In this document: in pieces, positions 15,893 to 24,119 of the stretch
Layout of the letters: each line of letters begins with the position of its first letter
How positions within the stretch are numbered: position 1 is the first letter of the stretch
Notes under the pieces: model-generated
What the model saw: the letters and a program-made list of their open reading frames with translations, nothing else
Database searches by the model: none
What the model was told of the DNA's origin: nothing
NCBI GenBank assembly: GCA_020540725.1
Contig: JAJBSL010000024.1
Coordinates: forward strand, 1 to 35,585
Reading direction: 5' to 3'
Origin: Lachnospiraceae bacterium EP-SM-12S-S03
GTDB taxonomy: Bacteria; Bacillota; Clostridia; Lachnospirales; Lachnospiraceae
Length of the DNA stretch: 35,585 bases
Position numbers and translations under genes: made by a program

Positions 15893-16477
15893 TCATAATT
15901 TTTCCCGAATACATAGCACTATTTCTTCCATACATTCTTCCATATTCTGATTATAGTATCTGTGTGTAATGTTGCACTTTCTTAAGTTTTCTTCCGAAAA
16001 ATCTTCTGTATCCGCAAGAAATCTTCTGCACATCTCCGCATACTTCGGCTGCTCCTGCTGCCGCTCCCTAAGAAGTGCACGACAAAGTCTTTCTCCATCT
16101 TCTACCTCAATATAAATCGGCTCTAAAACATCTGCTCCGAAATACTCCTTCATCTTTTCATAAGAAACTAAAGTTCCGATCACAAGATAGCTCTCTTTCG
16201 CAAGATCTATCTGCCCATCATCTGCCGTGAAATATGTCCATTTACCATGAACCGTATCATAACTTCTGGATTCGATGAGTTTTCCCGCTTTTTCCAATTC
16301 TGCTCTCTTTGCTTCATCCGTAAAATAGTATTCCACTCCGTTTGTCTCACCTTCCCGGATTGGCCTTGTTGTATAAAGAATAATTGTCTTAAGTTCCGGG
16401 ATCCGTTCTCGGACTTTTTTAAAAATTGTATCCTTCCCGGAAGAACTTTTCCCCATTAAATAAAATATTTTACCCAT
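15893..16477 (-). CDS. Guanylate-kinase-like P-loop protein
   Basis: This 194-aa protein has the guanylate kinase fold: the N-terminal P-loop FYLMGKSSSGKDT, the nucleotide-binding YTTRPIREGETNGVEYYF and a lid rich in Arg (RALLRERQQEQPKYAEMCRR). The P-loop has Asp where Walker A normally has Ser or Thr after GK, giving GKD. In Bacillus the corresponding operon has thymidylate kinase (tmk) at this position before holB. Here a guanylate-kinase-like protein takes that place, so its true substrate is unclear. It overlaps the decarboxylase end by 8 bp. The housekeeping gmk is probably elsewhere, but the window cannot show this. Confidence 0.8.
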   Translation of the reverse strand: MGKIFYLMGKSSSGKDTIFKKVRERIPELKTIILYTTRPIREGETNGVEYYFTDEAKRAELEKAGKLIESRSYDTVHGKWTYFTADDGQIDLAKESYLVIGTLVSYEKMKEYFGADVLEPIYIEVEDGERLCRALLRERQQEQPKYAEMCRRFLADTEDFSEENLRKCNITHRYYNQNMEECMEEIVLCIREKL

Positions 16478-17867
16478 TTTTCAACACTCCAATATGTTTT
16501 TCCACATGGATTCCCTCCACAGAAAACCCAAGTTCCATATATAAATCTAACACATTTACCGCTTCCTGTGTCATTCTTTCTCCTGGAACCACAAGGGGGA
16601 TTCCTGGCGGATACACATAAGCATACTCTGTAGCAATTTTCCCGACTGCTTCCTGCCAAGGCAGAATTTCCTCGTTATTCTGCTTTTTCTCATTGATTTC
16701 TCCATTTGTATAAGCCAAAGGAAGCTGCGGAAGTTCCACCGGTATATTCTTTTCTTTCACATGGCAGCTTCTGTCAATTTCAAAAAGAGCCTGTTTCATC
16801 CTTTTAAAGCCTTCCTCTGTATCTCCTACAGTTGTCATGGCAAGAACATAGGTCCCTGCCTTCATTTCCATCTGAAGATGATATTTCTTAAGCAAAATCT
16901 CATACAGTTCCCCGCTTGTAATATCCGCATTTCTTGTAGAAATGATAAACTTGGAACGATCAAACTCCTTGGTTTGTAAAATTTCCAGATGCTGCATTTC
17001 TTTTAATTCCCGCCGCAATTTTTGAATTTGTTCTACATACGGATCAAAAATTTCTGTTCGCTCCTTCTCAAGCATTTCCATGCAATGATCTATGGAAGCC
17101 ATTAAAATATAAGACGGACTACTGGACTGTAATATATGGAGATAACTCCTTACCTTATCACGGTCTATAATATCCCCATTCATATGGAGCAGTGCAGTCT
17201 GTGTCAGTGCCGGAAGAGTTTTATGCACACTGTGAATTACAATGTCCGCCCCCTTTGTATTAGAATTATCCGGAAAATATGGATGGAATCCAAAATGTGC
17301 CCCATGCGCCTCATCCACAATGAGCGGTATCCTCATTTCATGAACTATTTTCGAAATTTTTTCCACATCTGACAATACTCCATCATAGGTAGGTGAAACG
17401 AGGATAACAGCTTTGATATCCGGATTCTGCCTGATTGTCTTTCGGATATCCTCGGCAGAAACCGCACCGTTAATCTGTAGATCCTTTTTATATTCCGGAT
17501 ATACATATATCGGAACAAGCCCATTGAGATATATGGCATTGTACACCGATTTATGACAGTTTCTCGCTACAAGAATCTTGTCTCCCCGCTTTGTTGTTCC
17601 AAGAATTGCGCTTAAAATCCCCACTGTGCTTCCATTTACAAGGAAATGTGTTTCTTGCGCTTTATAAAGGTAAGCTGCCCGTTCTTGTGCACTTTTAATG
17701 ATTTCTTCTGCATGATGCAGATCATCAAATCCCTCGATTTCCGTAATATCCATTCCGTAAGGAAGCACCTGTCCGAAACGCTCTGTATTTCTCTTATGCC
17801 CCGGCATGTGAAAACCATAAAAATCTGACTTGCTGTATTGTTCTAATTTATCGTATAAACCGCTCAT
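16470..17867 (-). CDS. Orn/Lys/Arg-type PLP-dependent decarboxylase
   Basis: This 465-aa fold-type I PLP enzyme belongs to the Orn/Lys/Arg decarboxylase family, related to Bacillus SpeA and YaaO. Features include the N-terminal HMPGHKR motif (residues 20-26), the cofactor aspartate Asp185 in VDEAHGAH, and Lys216 in HSVHKTL as the Schiff-base residue. The substrate, which could be arginine, lysine or ornithine, cannot be read from sequence. It heads the operon that runs on to rsmI, as in Bacillus where yaaO precedes tmk, holB and yaaT. An extended -10 promoter lies 30-38 bp upstream. Confidence 0.9.
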   Translation of the reverse strand: MSGLYDKLEQYSKSDFYGFHMPGHKRNTERFGQVLPYGMDITEIEGFDDLHHAEEIIKSAQERAAYLYKAQETHFLVNGSTVGILSAILGTTKRGDKILVARNCHKSVYNAIYLNGLVPIYVYPEYKKDLQINGAVSAEDIRKTIRQNPDIKAVILVSPTYDGVLSDVEKISKIVHEMRIPLIVDEAHGAHFGFHPYFPDNSNTKGADIVIHSVHKTLPALTQTALLHMNGDIIDRDKVRSYLHILQSSSPSYILMASIDHCMEMLEKERTEIFDPYVEQIQKLRRELKEMQHLEILQTKEFDRSKFIISTRNADITSGELYEILLKKYHLQMEMKAGTYVLAMTTVGDTEEGFKRMKQALFEIDRSCHVKEKNIPVELPQLPLAYTNGEINEKKQNNEEILPWQEAVGKIATEYAYVYPPGIPLVVPGERMTQEAVNVLDLYMELGFSVEGIHVEKHIGVLKNG

Positions 17868-17896
17868 GATTTACTCCTCTTCATCATAATGTTTTC

Positions 17897-17905
17897 ATTA
17901 TAACA
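17897..17905 (-). promoter_or_regulatory. Extended -10 promoter of the decarboxylase operon
   Basis: On the minus strand TGTTATAAT is an exact extended -10 element (TGnTATAAT). There is no good -35. The start site would be near 17890, about 23 bases before the ATG. Confidence 0.6.
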
Positions 17906-17921
17906 TCGTTCTTTGAAAATG

Positions 17922-17930
17922 TGATACAAT
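17922..17930 (+). promoter_or_regulatory. Extended -10 promoter of the M42 peptidase
   Basis: TGATACAAT is an extended -10 element 33 bases before the peptidase ATG. It is back to back with the minus-strand promoter, only 16 bp away. Confidence 0.55.
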
Positions 17931-17962
17931 AATCTAAAATTACGAAAAGAGGATTGTAAATC

Positions 17963-19042
17963 ATGAGAAGTAAAGAAGCTAATATTGCCTTAATCAAAAC
18001 ACTCAGTAATGCCAACGGCGTATCCGGATTTGAGGATGAAGTTGCTGAAATCGCAAAAAAAGAAACAGAATCTTATTGTAATGTATCCATCGATTCCTTA
18101 CGAAACACGTACATGACCCCAAAAAATAACAAAGGTCACAAAATGAAAATCTGGATGGATGCTCATAGTGATGAGGTCGGATACATCATACAGGCAATGA
18201 AACCAAACGGAACAATGCATTTTCTTGAACTTGGAAGAAGCGAGGTTACAAATCTTCCCTCCAACAAAGTACGTGTCCGCAATGACAATGGAGAATATAT
18301 TCCGGGTATTATTACAAGCAAACCACCGCATTTCATGAGTGAAGAAGAAAAAGGCCGTGTCCGTTCTATTTCTGATATGGCAATTGATGTCGGTGCCACA
18401 AGTGCAGAAGATCTGAAGAAAAATTTCAATATCCGTATGGCTGCTCCTGTTGTTCCGGATGTGGAATGTACTTATGATGAAGCTCATGATTTGTTTATGG
18501 GAAAAGCATTCGATTGCCGTGTGGGATGTGCTGCACTAATCGAATCTCTGAATCAATTAAGTGAAGAAACTCTATCTGTCGATATCGAAGCCACTTTAAC
18601 AGTTCAGGAAGAAGTTGGTGAACGCGGTTCCATGGCTGCTGTCGACAATATTGATGCTGATGTTTGTATCACATTTGAAGGCTGTCCTGCTGACGATACA
18701 TTTTCTCCGGACTATTTGATACAGACCGCACTTCGAAAAGGACCGATGCTGCGCCATTTTGACTGCTCCATGATTACCAATCCACGATTTCAAAGATTCG
18801 CATTGGATCTTGGGGAAGAACTTGGAATCCCAGTTCAGGAATCTGTCCGAAGCGGAGGCGGTACCAATGGAAAATATATTCATGCATCCCGCCATGGGGT
18901 TCCAACTATCGTTATCGGAATCCCTGTACGCTATATTCATAGCCATTATGGTATTTGTACACTGGAAGATTATCAAAATGCAGTACGTCTTGCCGTAGAA
19001 ATTGTGAAAAAACTGGATGAAGAAACCATTCGTAAATTCTAA
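17963..19042 (+). CDS. M42 family metallo-aminopeptidase
   Basis: This 359-aa, dinuclear metal-dependent aminopeptidase belongs to the M42 (glutamyl aminopeptidase, TET-forming) family. It is cytoplasmic, with no signal peptide. The metal-binding AHSDEVG (residues 67-73), the bridging Asp184 in FDCRVG and the catalytic Glu pair in QEEVGERGS (216-217) are present. The C-terminal RYIHSHYG holds another expected metal ligand. AGAGGA precedes the ATG at 17963. It is transcribed alone, and a bidirectional terminator follows. The exact peptide substrate is not determinable. Confidence 0.92.
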   Translation: MRSKEANIALIKTLSNANGVSGFEDEVAEIAKKETESYCNVSIDSLRNTYMTPKNNKGHKMKIWMDAHSDEVGYIIQAMKPNGTMHFLELGRSEVTNLPSNKVRVRNDNGEYIPGIITSKPPHFMSEEEKGRVRSISDMAIDVGATSAEDLKKNFNIRMAAPVVPDVECTYDEAHDLFMGKAFDCRVGCAALIESLNQLSEETLSVDIEATLTVQEEVGERGSMAAVDNIDADVCITFEGCPADDTFSPDYLIQTALRKGPMLRHFDCSMITNPRFQRFALDLGEELGIPVQESVRSGGGTNGKYIHASRHGVPTIVIGIPVRYIHSHYGICTLEDYQNAVRLAVEIVKKLDEETIRKF

Positions 19043-19058
19043 ATCTCTTCCTTGCGCC

Positions 19059-19110
19059 GACCGAAGCGCAGCGTAGACCTTGAACACTGGGGACATGGCA
19101 CGCTTCGGTC
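19059..19110. repeat. 10-bp inverted repeat enclosing a GC-rich 32-bp loop
   Basis: GACCGAAGCG at 19059-19068 pairs perfectly with CGCTTCGGTC at 19101-19110. It lies between the peptidase stop codon and the terminator. Its GC content is higher than its surroundings, suggesting a repeat element or structured 3' UTR. Confidence 0.55.
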
Positions 19111-19160
19111 TGTATATGCAAAAAAACTCAGGATCTCTCCTGAGTTTTTTGCATATACAG
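19110..19160. terminator. Bidirectional terminator between M42 peptidase and tRNA-Leu
   Basis: CTGTATATGC plus a 7-base A-run plus CTCAGGA pairs with TCCTGAG plus a 6-base T-run plus GCATATACAG, giving a stem of about 23 bp with one bulged A. The A and T runs allow termination of the plus-strand peptidase and of the minus-strand tRNA-Leu. Confidence 0.9.
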
Positions 19161-19243
19161 TGCGGAAGATGGGACTTGAACCCACACGTAGTAACCCACA
19201 CTAGAACCTGAATCTAGCTCGTCTGCCATTCCGACACTTCCGC
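19161..19243 (-). tRNA. tRNA-Leu (anticodon CAG)
   Basis: An 83-nt cloverleaf with a long variable arm. The acceptor stem GCGGAAG pairs with CTTCCGC, and A is the discriminator base. The anticodon loop is TTCAGGT, reading CUG codons, and the T-loop stretch is GGTTCAAGTCCC. CCA is not encoded. A sigmaA promoter is 12 bases upstream. Confidence 0.96.
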
Positions 19244-19255
19244 AACTCGTATACT

Positions 19256-19284
19256 ATTATACCTCTAATTTTCTTATTCGTCAA
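19256..19284 (-). promoter_or_regulatory. tRNA-Leu promoter overlapping the end of lacZ
   Basis: On the minus strand TTGACG is followed by a 17-bp spacer and TATAAT. The -35 box contains the TGA stop codon of lacZ. Transcription would begin about 5 bases before the mature tRNA. Confidence 0.8.
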
Positions 19285-22200
19285 ATCATTTTTACTGTTA
19301 TTTCAAATTCTTTTTTCCCGCCTGATTTCAGTACATATTCATCATGTGCCCAAGCACCCCAACTATTGTCTCCACCAACTCCGGTCTGATACTGTAAAAG
19401 CCGTAATACAGTCGCATAAGCTCGTGGAAGTTCATAAAGATGTCTTGCATTTTCCATCTCATGGCAAGTAAATGGAAGCGCAGAAAACTCAAACGGATTG
19501 CTGCTTGTAATTTTCACACCGGCACCTTGCTCGTCTGTCAGCATTACCCACCTTGTTTCCACATGATTTCCACATTCCTGTGGAATTACATAACCGGAAA
19601 TACTCTCTTCAGGCGTTGTATGATAAACACCATATTTTGCCCCTGCACACCGATCTACATAAGTTTCCTCCGGCCCTTTTCCATACCAGGTCACATAAGA
19701 AAATGTCTTTGGCAATTTCCACGCGAAACCAAAACACGGAAGTTCCGGTAACCCTTCTGTTCCTTCTAACACTTCTTTGATTTCAATTGTTCCATCAGTA
19801 TGCACTCTATGAGTCATTTTGCAGACTGCTTTCGCTCCCAGATGATACTCGGAAGAAATCACTGCTGTATTGCCTTCCCGGAAACATTTCACTTCCTTGA
19901 TATCCGGATATAAAGAAGCTGTTTTCCAGAAGGAACAACGCTCCTTCATATGATTTCCTTCATCATTATCTGTTGGCGCTCGCCAGAATTCCGGCTTCAC
20001 CGTATTTACTGGATCGTAAATCAGCTCTTTTCCGCCCAAATTTATAGAAGTCAACTTTCCATTCTTCTTTTGATACTGAATCAGGAATTTTTCTCCTCTA
20101 ACAGAAAATGTACTATCTCCATCAATAATCTGGATTTCTTCTTCCTTCTTTCCACAATCCTTACATTCATTTCCGAAGTTTTCCACAATTTTCTGCCCCC
20201 AACACAATTCATGGCCTGCTTTTCCCCAATCTGTATCTTCTTTCAGAACAAGTGATGCACTCAACACATATTCTCCCTCTTTTTCCGGTACAGATAAATC
20301 ACACGGGAATTTTCTCGTTGTTTCCGGTTCCATTTCAAACGTCATACTTCCCGTTTTCAGGATTTCTCCTTCCTTTTCTACTTTGAAACAAAGCATATAG
20401 AGCGAACCATTTTCAAATAATTGCCTGCTCTCTACCACAATTCCATTTTCTTCCGGATATAGCCGGTACGGTTGATACAAATATTTTACTTCCTGTACTT
20501 TTGGAGAATATGTTCTATCCGCATACACAAGCCCATCCGTACAGAAATTGTAATCTGTCGGACGATCCCCGAAATCTCCTCCATATGACAAAACTTCTTC
20601 CCCAAACAGATTTTTCCGGTACAATGCCTGATCAATATAATCCCAAATGAATCCACCACAATACTGTGGATATCTGTCAAATAAGTCTGTATACTCCTTC
20701 AAGTTTCCACAAGAATTTCCCATTGCATGAGAATACTCACAAAGCATATATGGTTTCTCCGGGTGATTTTCCAAATACTCCTTTGCCATTTCCGGTGTGG
20801 CATACATCCAACTTTCAAAATCTGTTGTACCTCCCCACGTTCTGTCATGGCATACATTTTCATAATGCACCGGTCTGGAAGCATCCCTCTCCCGGAAATA
20901 TACACTCATATCATACAATGTCTGTCCGCTCCATGATTCATTTCCCACACTCCATGAGAAAATACACGGATGATTCTTGTCTCTCTCAAGCATTGCTTCC
21001 GCACGTGACATACACGCGTCTTTCCATTCCGGAAAATCTCCCGGCAAGGTATAGTCAAACTTCATCATATGCCATGTTCCATGTGTCTCCAAATTGGTTT
21101 CATCCATCACATAGATACCATACTGATCACAAAGTTCATACCACAGACTTTGGTTTGGATAATGGCATGTTCTCACTGCATTGAAATTATTCTGTTTTAA
21201 GAAACGAATATCCCATTCCATTTCTTCCCTGCCAATAGCGCGTCCCTTTCTTCCTGAAAATTCATGTCGGTTCACACCATTTAGCAGCAAACGTTTTCCA
21301 TTCAGATAGAGAATCGCATCTTTAATCTCCACCTTGCGAAAACCGATTCTCTGCATCACAGACTCCACACATTCTCCGTCCCGATTCTTCACTTCCAAAA
21401 GAAGCCGATATAAATATGGACATTCCGCACTCCATAAATATGCATGATCTACCTTAAGTGAAAATTCTGCGACCCACTCTGCAGGATATTCTTCTCCACT
21501 TGTCAATTCTTTTCCTTTTGGATCAATCAGTTTCCAGAAAAATGTATAGCCGCCCTGATCTAATGCCTTGGAATCTGCATCCAAAAATACAGTAACTTCC
21601 GCTGTTCCCGTTGTATAATCATTTTCCAATTCTACCGCTGTATCAATATCACGCATATGTACTTCCGGCAAGGCTGTAAGCGCCACTTCTCGAATGATAC
21701 CGCCCATCCGCCAAAAGTCCTGATCCTCAAGCCAGCTTCCTGTAGAAAAACGATACACTTCCATAGCTAGCTTATTCATTCCTTCTTGCAATGCATCTGT
21801 CACATCAAAGACTGCCGGTGTATAACTGTCCTCACTATATCCAATATAAGTTCCATTGATCCAACAGTGAAATGCCGTCTCTACGCCTTCAAAATGAAGC
21901 TGAACTCTTTTCCCCTGGAAGTGTTCCGGCACAGAAAAATATTTCACATAACATCCCGTTGGGTTTTCCTCAACAGGTACGTTATGCGGTGCCACATTTT
22001 CCCGTCCATCCCATGGATAACTTGTGTCTGTATACTGTGGTCTCCCATATCCGCTTAACTCCATCTGAGCCGGAACCGGAATTTCCGTCCATCCCTGACA
22101 GGAAAATTCTGTCTTTTCAAATCCTTCCGGCACAGAAATCGGGTTTGGCACCCACATAAATTTCCATACTCCATTTAAACTATAGCGAAGCTTCATTGAT

Positions 22201-22316
22201 TTCTGCGACATTGCCTCTTCTTTTGTCTCATACCAGCGATGATCAGAAACAGGTTTCATCCGATTCATCTCAAAACACCGGGGATCTTGAAGCATTGCAA
22301 GCTTTTTTTCCTTCAT
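19281..22316 (-). CDS. lacZ: GH2 beta-galactosidase
   Basis: This 1011-aa glycoside hydrolase family 2 enzyme hydrolyses terminal beta-galactosides such as lactose. Domains run in the usual order: sugar-binding jelly roll (about residues 40-210), immunoglobulin-like domain, catalytic TIM barrel (about 320-620) and the C-terminal Bgal_small_N domain (about 760-1005). The acid/base Glu460 is in SWSVGNESW and the nucleophile Glu527 in CEYSHAMGNS. There is no signal peptide, so it is intracellular and acts on imported sugar. AGGAGG precedes the ATG. It follows the permease genes by 31 bp in the same operon. No terminator separates it from tRNA-Leu downstream. Confidence 0.96.
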   Translation of the reverse strand: MKEKKLAMLQDPRCFEMNRMKPVSDHRWYETKEEAMSQKSMKLRYSLNGVWKFMWVPNPISVPEGFEKTEFSCQGWTEIPVPAQMELSGYGRPQYTDTSYPWDGRENVAPHNVPVEENPTGCYVKYFSVPEHFQGKRVQLHFEGVETAFHCWINGTYIGYSEDSYTPAVFDVTDALQEGMNKLAMEVYRFSTGSWLEDQDFWRMGGIIREVALTALPEVHMRDIDTAVELENDYTTGTAEVTVFLDADSKALDQGGYTFFWKLIDPKGKELTSGEEYPAEWVAEFSLKVDHAYLWSAECPYLYRLLLEVKNRDGECVESVMQRIGFRKVEIKDAILYLNGKRLLLNGVNRHEFSGRKGRAIGREEMEWDIRFLKQNNFNAVRTCHYPNQSLWYELCDQYGIYVMDETNLETHGTWHMMKFDYTLPGDFPEWKDACMSRAEAMLERDKNHPCIFSWSVGNESWSGQTLYDMSVYFRERDASRPVHYENVCHDRTWGGTTDFESWMYATPEMAKEYLENHPEKPYMLCEYSHAMGNSCGNLKEYTDLFDRYPQYCGGFIWDYIDQALYRKNLFGEEVLSYGGDFGDRPTDYNFCTDGLVYADRTYSPKVQEVKYLYQPYRLYPEENGIVVESRQLFENGSLYMLCFKVEKEGEILKTGSMTFEMEPETTRKFPCDLSVPEKEGEYVLSASLVLKEDTDWGKAGHELCWGQKIVENFGNECKDCGKKEEEIQIIDGDSTFSVRGEKFLIQYQKKNGKLTSINLGGKELIYDPVNTVKPEFWRAPTDNDEGNHMKERCSFWKTASLYPDIKEVKCFREGNTAVISSEYHLGAKAVCKMTHRVHTDGTIEIKEVLEGTEGLPELPCFGFAWKLPKTFSYVTWYGKGPEETYVDRCAGAKYGVYHTTPEESISGYVIPQECGNHVETRWVMLTDEQGAGVKITSSNPFEFSALPFTCHEMENARHLYELPRAYATVLRLLQYQTGVGGDNSWGAWAHDEYVLKSGGKKEFEITVKMI

Positions 22317-22347
22317 GATTTATGCCTCCTTGTTTTCTTTATCTTTA

Positions 22348-23190
22348 TTATTTCACAGAACCCATCATACTGTCTACAAAACTTTTCTGCATCAGGAAGA
22401 AAATAATAGCAGATGGAATCGTTGTAATAATAATTCCTACCATAATCATTCCAAAATCCGGTGTATATGCTGTTCCCAAAGAACTGATCATTAATGGCAG
22501 TGTTCTCTGTTCTTTTGTCTGTAAAGAAATCAATGGCCACAAATAATTATTCCAACTTGACATAAATGTAATAATTGCTGCTGCAGCATAAGTAGATTTC
22601 ATCATTGGCATATAAATCTTAAAGAAAATCCCCAGTTCTCCAAGCCCGTCAATTCTTGCAGATTGAATCGTTTCAAACGGAAAATTCTTTGTATTTTGTC
22701 TAAAAAAGAAAATCAAAAATGCCGTAGATAATGCTGGAAGTATGACTCCTATTTTCGTATTTAAAAGTCCCATTTTACTGAACATTTTAAACATTGGAAT
22801 CACAATAGACGAAGAAGGAATCATCATAGACAAAAGAATAATAGAAAAACATAATTCTTTTGCCTTGCTTTTAAAAATAACAAATCCATACCCTGCCATT
22901 GAACAAATCAACATACTCATTACTGTCATAATCAAACTCAAAATTGCCGAGTTCTTAATACAGGTAAGTAAATCTCCTGCATTCAAAAGATTATTCAAAT
23001 TTATCAAAAACTGGTTTCCAAAACTCATTTTTCCCATGGTAATATCCATACTTTTATTGGTTGCTCCAATAATCATCCAAATAAACGGGAAAATCGAAAT
23101 CAAAGAAACCACTCCGAGAAATATGTACTGAAATGCATAAGAAATTCTTTTCTTTGATTTTCCAGCATAACTTGTATTTATCTTAGTCAT
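22348..23190 (-). CDS. Sugar ABC transporter permease (MalG/MsmG-like)
   Basis: This 280-aa inner-membrane permease belongs to the CUT1 carbohydrate family, with six predicted membrane segments. The EAA loop, which contacts the ATPase, is visible as SARIDGLGELGIFFKIYMPM. The start at 23190 follows GGTGA by five bases. GTG codons at 23199 and 23202 are alternatives. It overlaps the first permease stop by 8 bp and forms a heterodimer with it. The ATPase is not encoded here. Confidence 0.92.
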   Translation of the reverse strand: MTKINTSYAGKSKKRISYAFQYIFLGVVSLISIFPFIWMIIGATNKSMDITMGKMSFGNQFLINLNNLLNAGDLLTCIKNSAILSLIMTVMSMLICSMAGYGFVIFKSKAKELCFSIILLSMMIPSSSIVIPMFKMFSKMGLLNTKIGVILPALSTAFLIFFFRQNTKNFPFETIQSARIDGLGELGIFFKIYMPMMKSTYAAAAIITFMSSWNNYLWPLISLQTKEQRTLPLMISSLGTAYTPDFGMIMVGIIITTIPSAIIFFLMQKSFVDSMMGSVK

Positions 23191-24070
23191 TATTATCACC
23201 ACTCACTTTCGTTTGGATTAGGGATAGCAGTGCTACCATGAAGAAAATTGCATAGGATACCGTTGCTGCATATCCAAAATCTGGTGCATATTTAAAAGAA
23301 AGATTATAAATATATTGCGAAATTGTCATGGTACTGTTTGCCGGACCACCACTTGTAATATTTACCACTTCATCAAATAACTGTAGTGTTCCGCTCGTAG
23401 ACATAATTGCTGTCAAAAGAATGACCGGCTTTAAAAGTGGTATTGTAATATACTTGAATTTATGCCAACTATTTGCACCATCAATTTCTGCTGCTTCATA
23501 AATTCCGCCATCAATATTTTGTAAACTGGATAAATAGAAAATCATATTGTATCCTGTCCATCTCCATGTAATAGCTGCAATAATTACAACTTTTGCCCAA
23601 AATGTATCCAAAAGCCATGGAATTGGTGAATCTATTACGTGTAATCCCATTAAAGCCTTATTAATAATTCCATCTACAGCGAACATACTTTTAAATAGCA
23701 AAGAATATGCCACAAGACTTGTTACGCATGGAACAAAAATTGCTGTCCGAAAAAATCCCCTGAATTTTAATTTCGGATTATTTAGCATAGAAGATATAAT
23801 TAGAGCAAGAAAAAGCATAATCGGTACCTGAATCACAAAATATAAAACCGTATTCTTCGTACTGCTTATAAATACCGGATCACTAAATAATCGTACATAA
23901 TTTTCAAGACCTGCAAATTCTGTTACATTTCCTTTGCCTTTTTGTAATGACATAATAAATGCATGAATCATTGGCCACAATGTTAGCCATAAAAACAATA
24001 CAATGGAGGGGATTACAAATCCCCAACCATTGAGATGAATCCGAAATCTTCCATTTTTCTTTTTATTCAT
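23183..24070 (-). CDS. Sugar ABC transporter permease (MalF/MsmF-like)
   Basis: This 295-aa partner permease has six membrane segments. The EAA loop is EAAEIDGANSWHKFKYITIP. The N-terminus has a basic stretch followed by a hydrophobic segment (VIPSIVLFLWLTLWPM). GGAG lies nine bases before the ATG. It lies 49 bp after the binding-protein gene in the same operon. Confidence 0.93.
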   Translation of the reverse strand: MNKKKNGRFRIHLNGWGFVIPSIVLFLWLTLWPMIHAFIMSLQKGKGNVTEFAGLENYVRLFSDPVFISSTKNTVLYFVIQVPIMLFLALIISSMLNNPKLKFRGFFRTAIFVPCVTSLVAYSLLFKSMFAVDGIINKALMGLHVIDSPIPWLLDTFWAKVVIIAAITWRWTGYNMIFYLSSLQNIDGGIYEAAEIDGANSWHKFKYITIPLLKPVILLTAIMSTSGTLQLFDEVVNITSGGPANSTMTISQYIYNLSFKYAPDFGYAATVSYAIFFMVALLSLIQTKVSGDNND

Positions 24071-24119
24071 CTGTTATCACTCCATCTCCCACCCGACAAG
24101 GTGATTATATTGAATCTTT

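Noticed and set aside
18596..19201. 201-aa minus-strand frame across the M42 peptidase and tRNA-Leu
   Set aside because: Antisense shadow that reads through a terminator and a tRNA gene.
24071..24119. Small CACC/GGTG hairpin between binding protein and permease genes
   Set aside because: Only 4 bp of stem; too weak to call a processing or attenuation signal.
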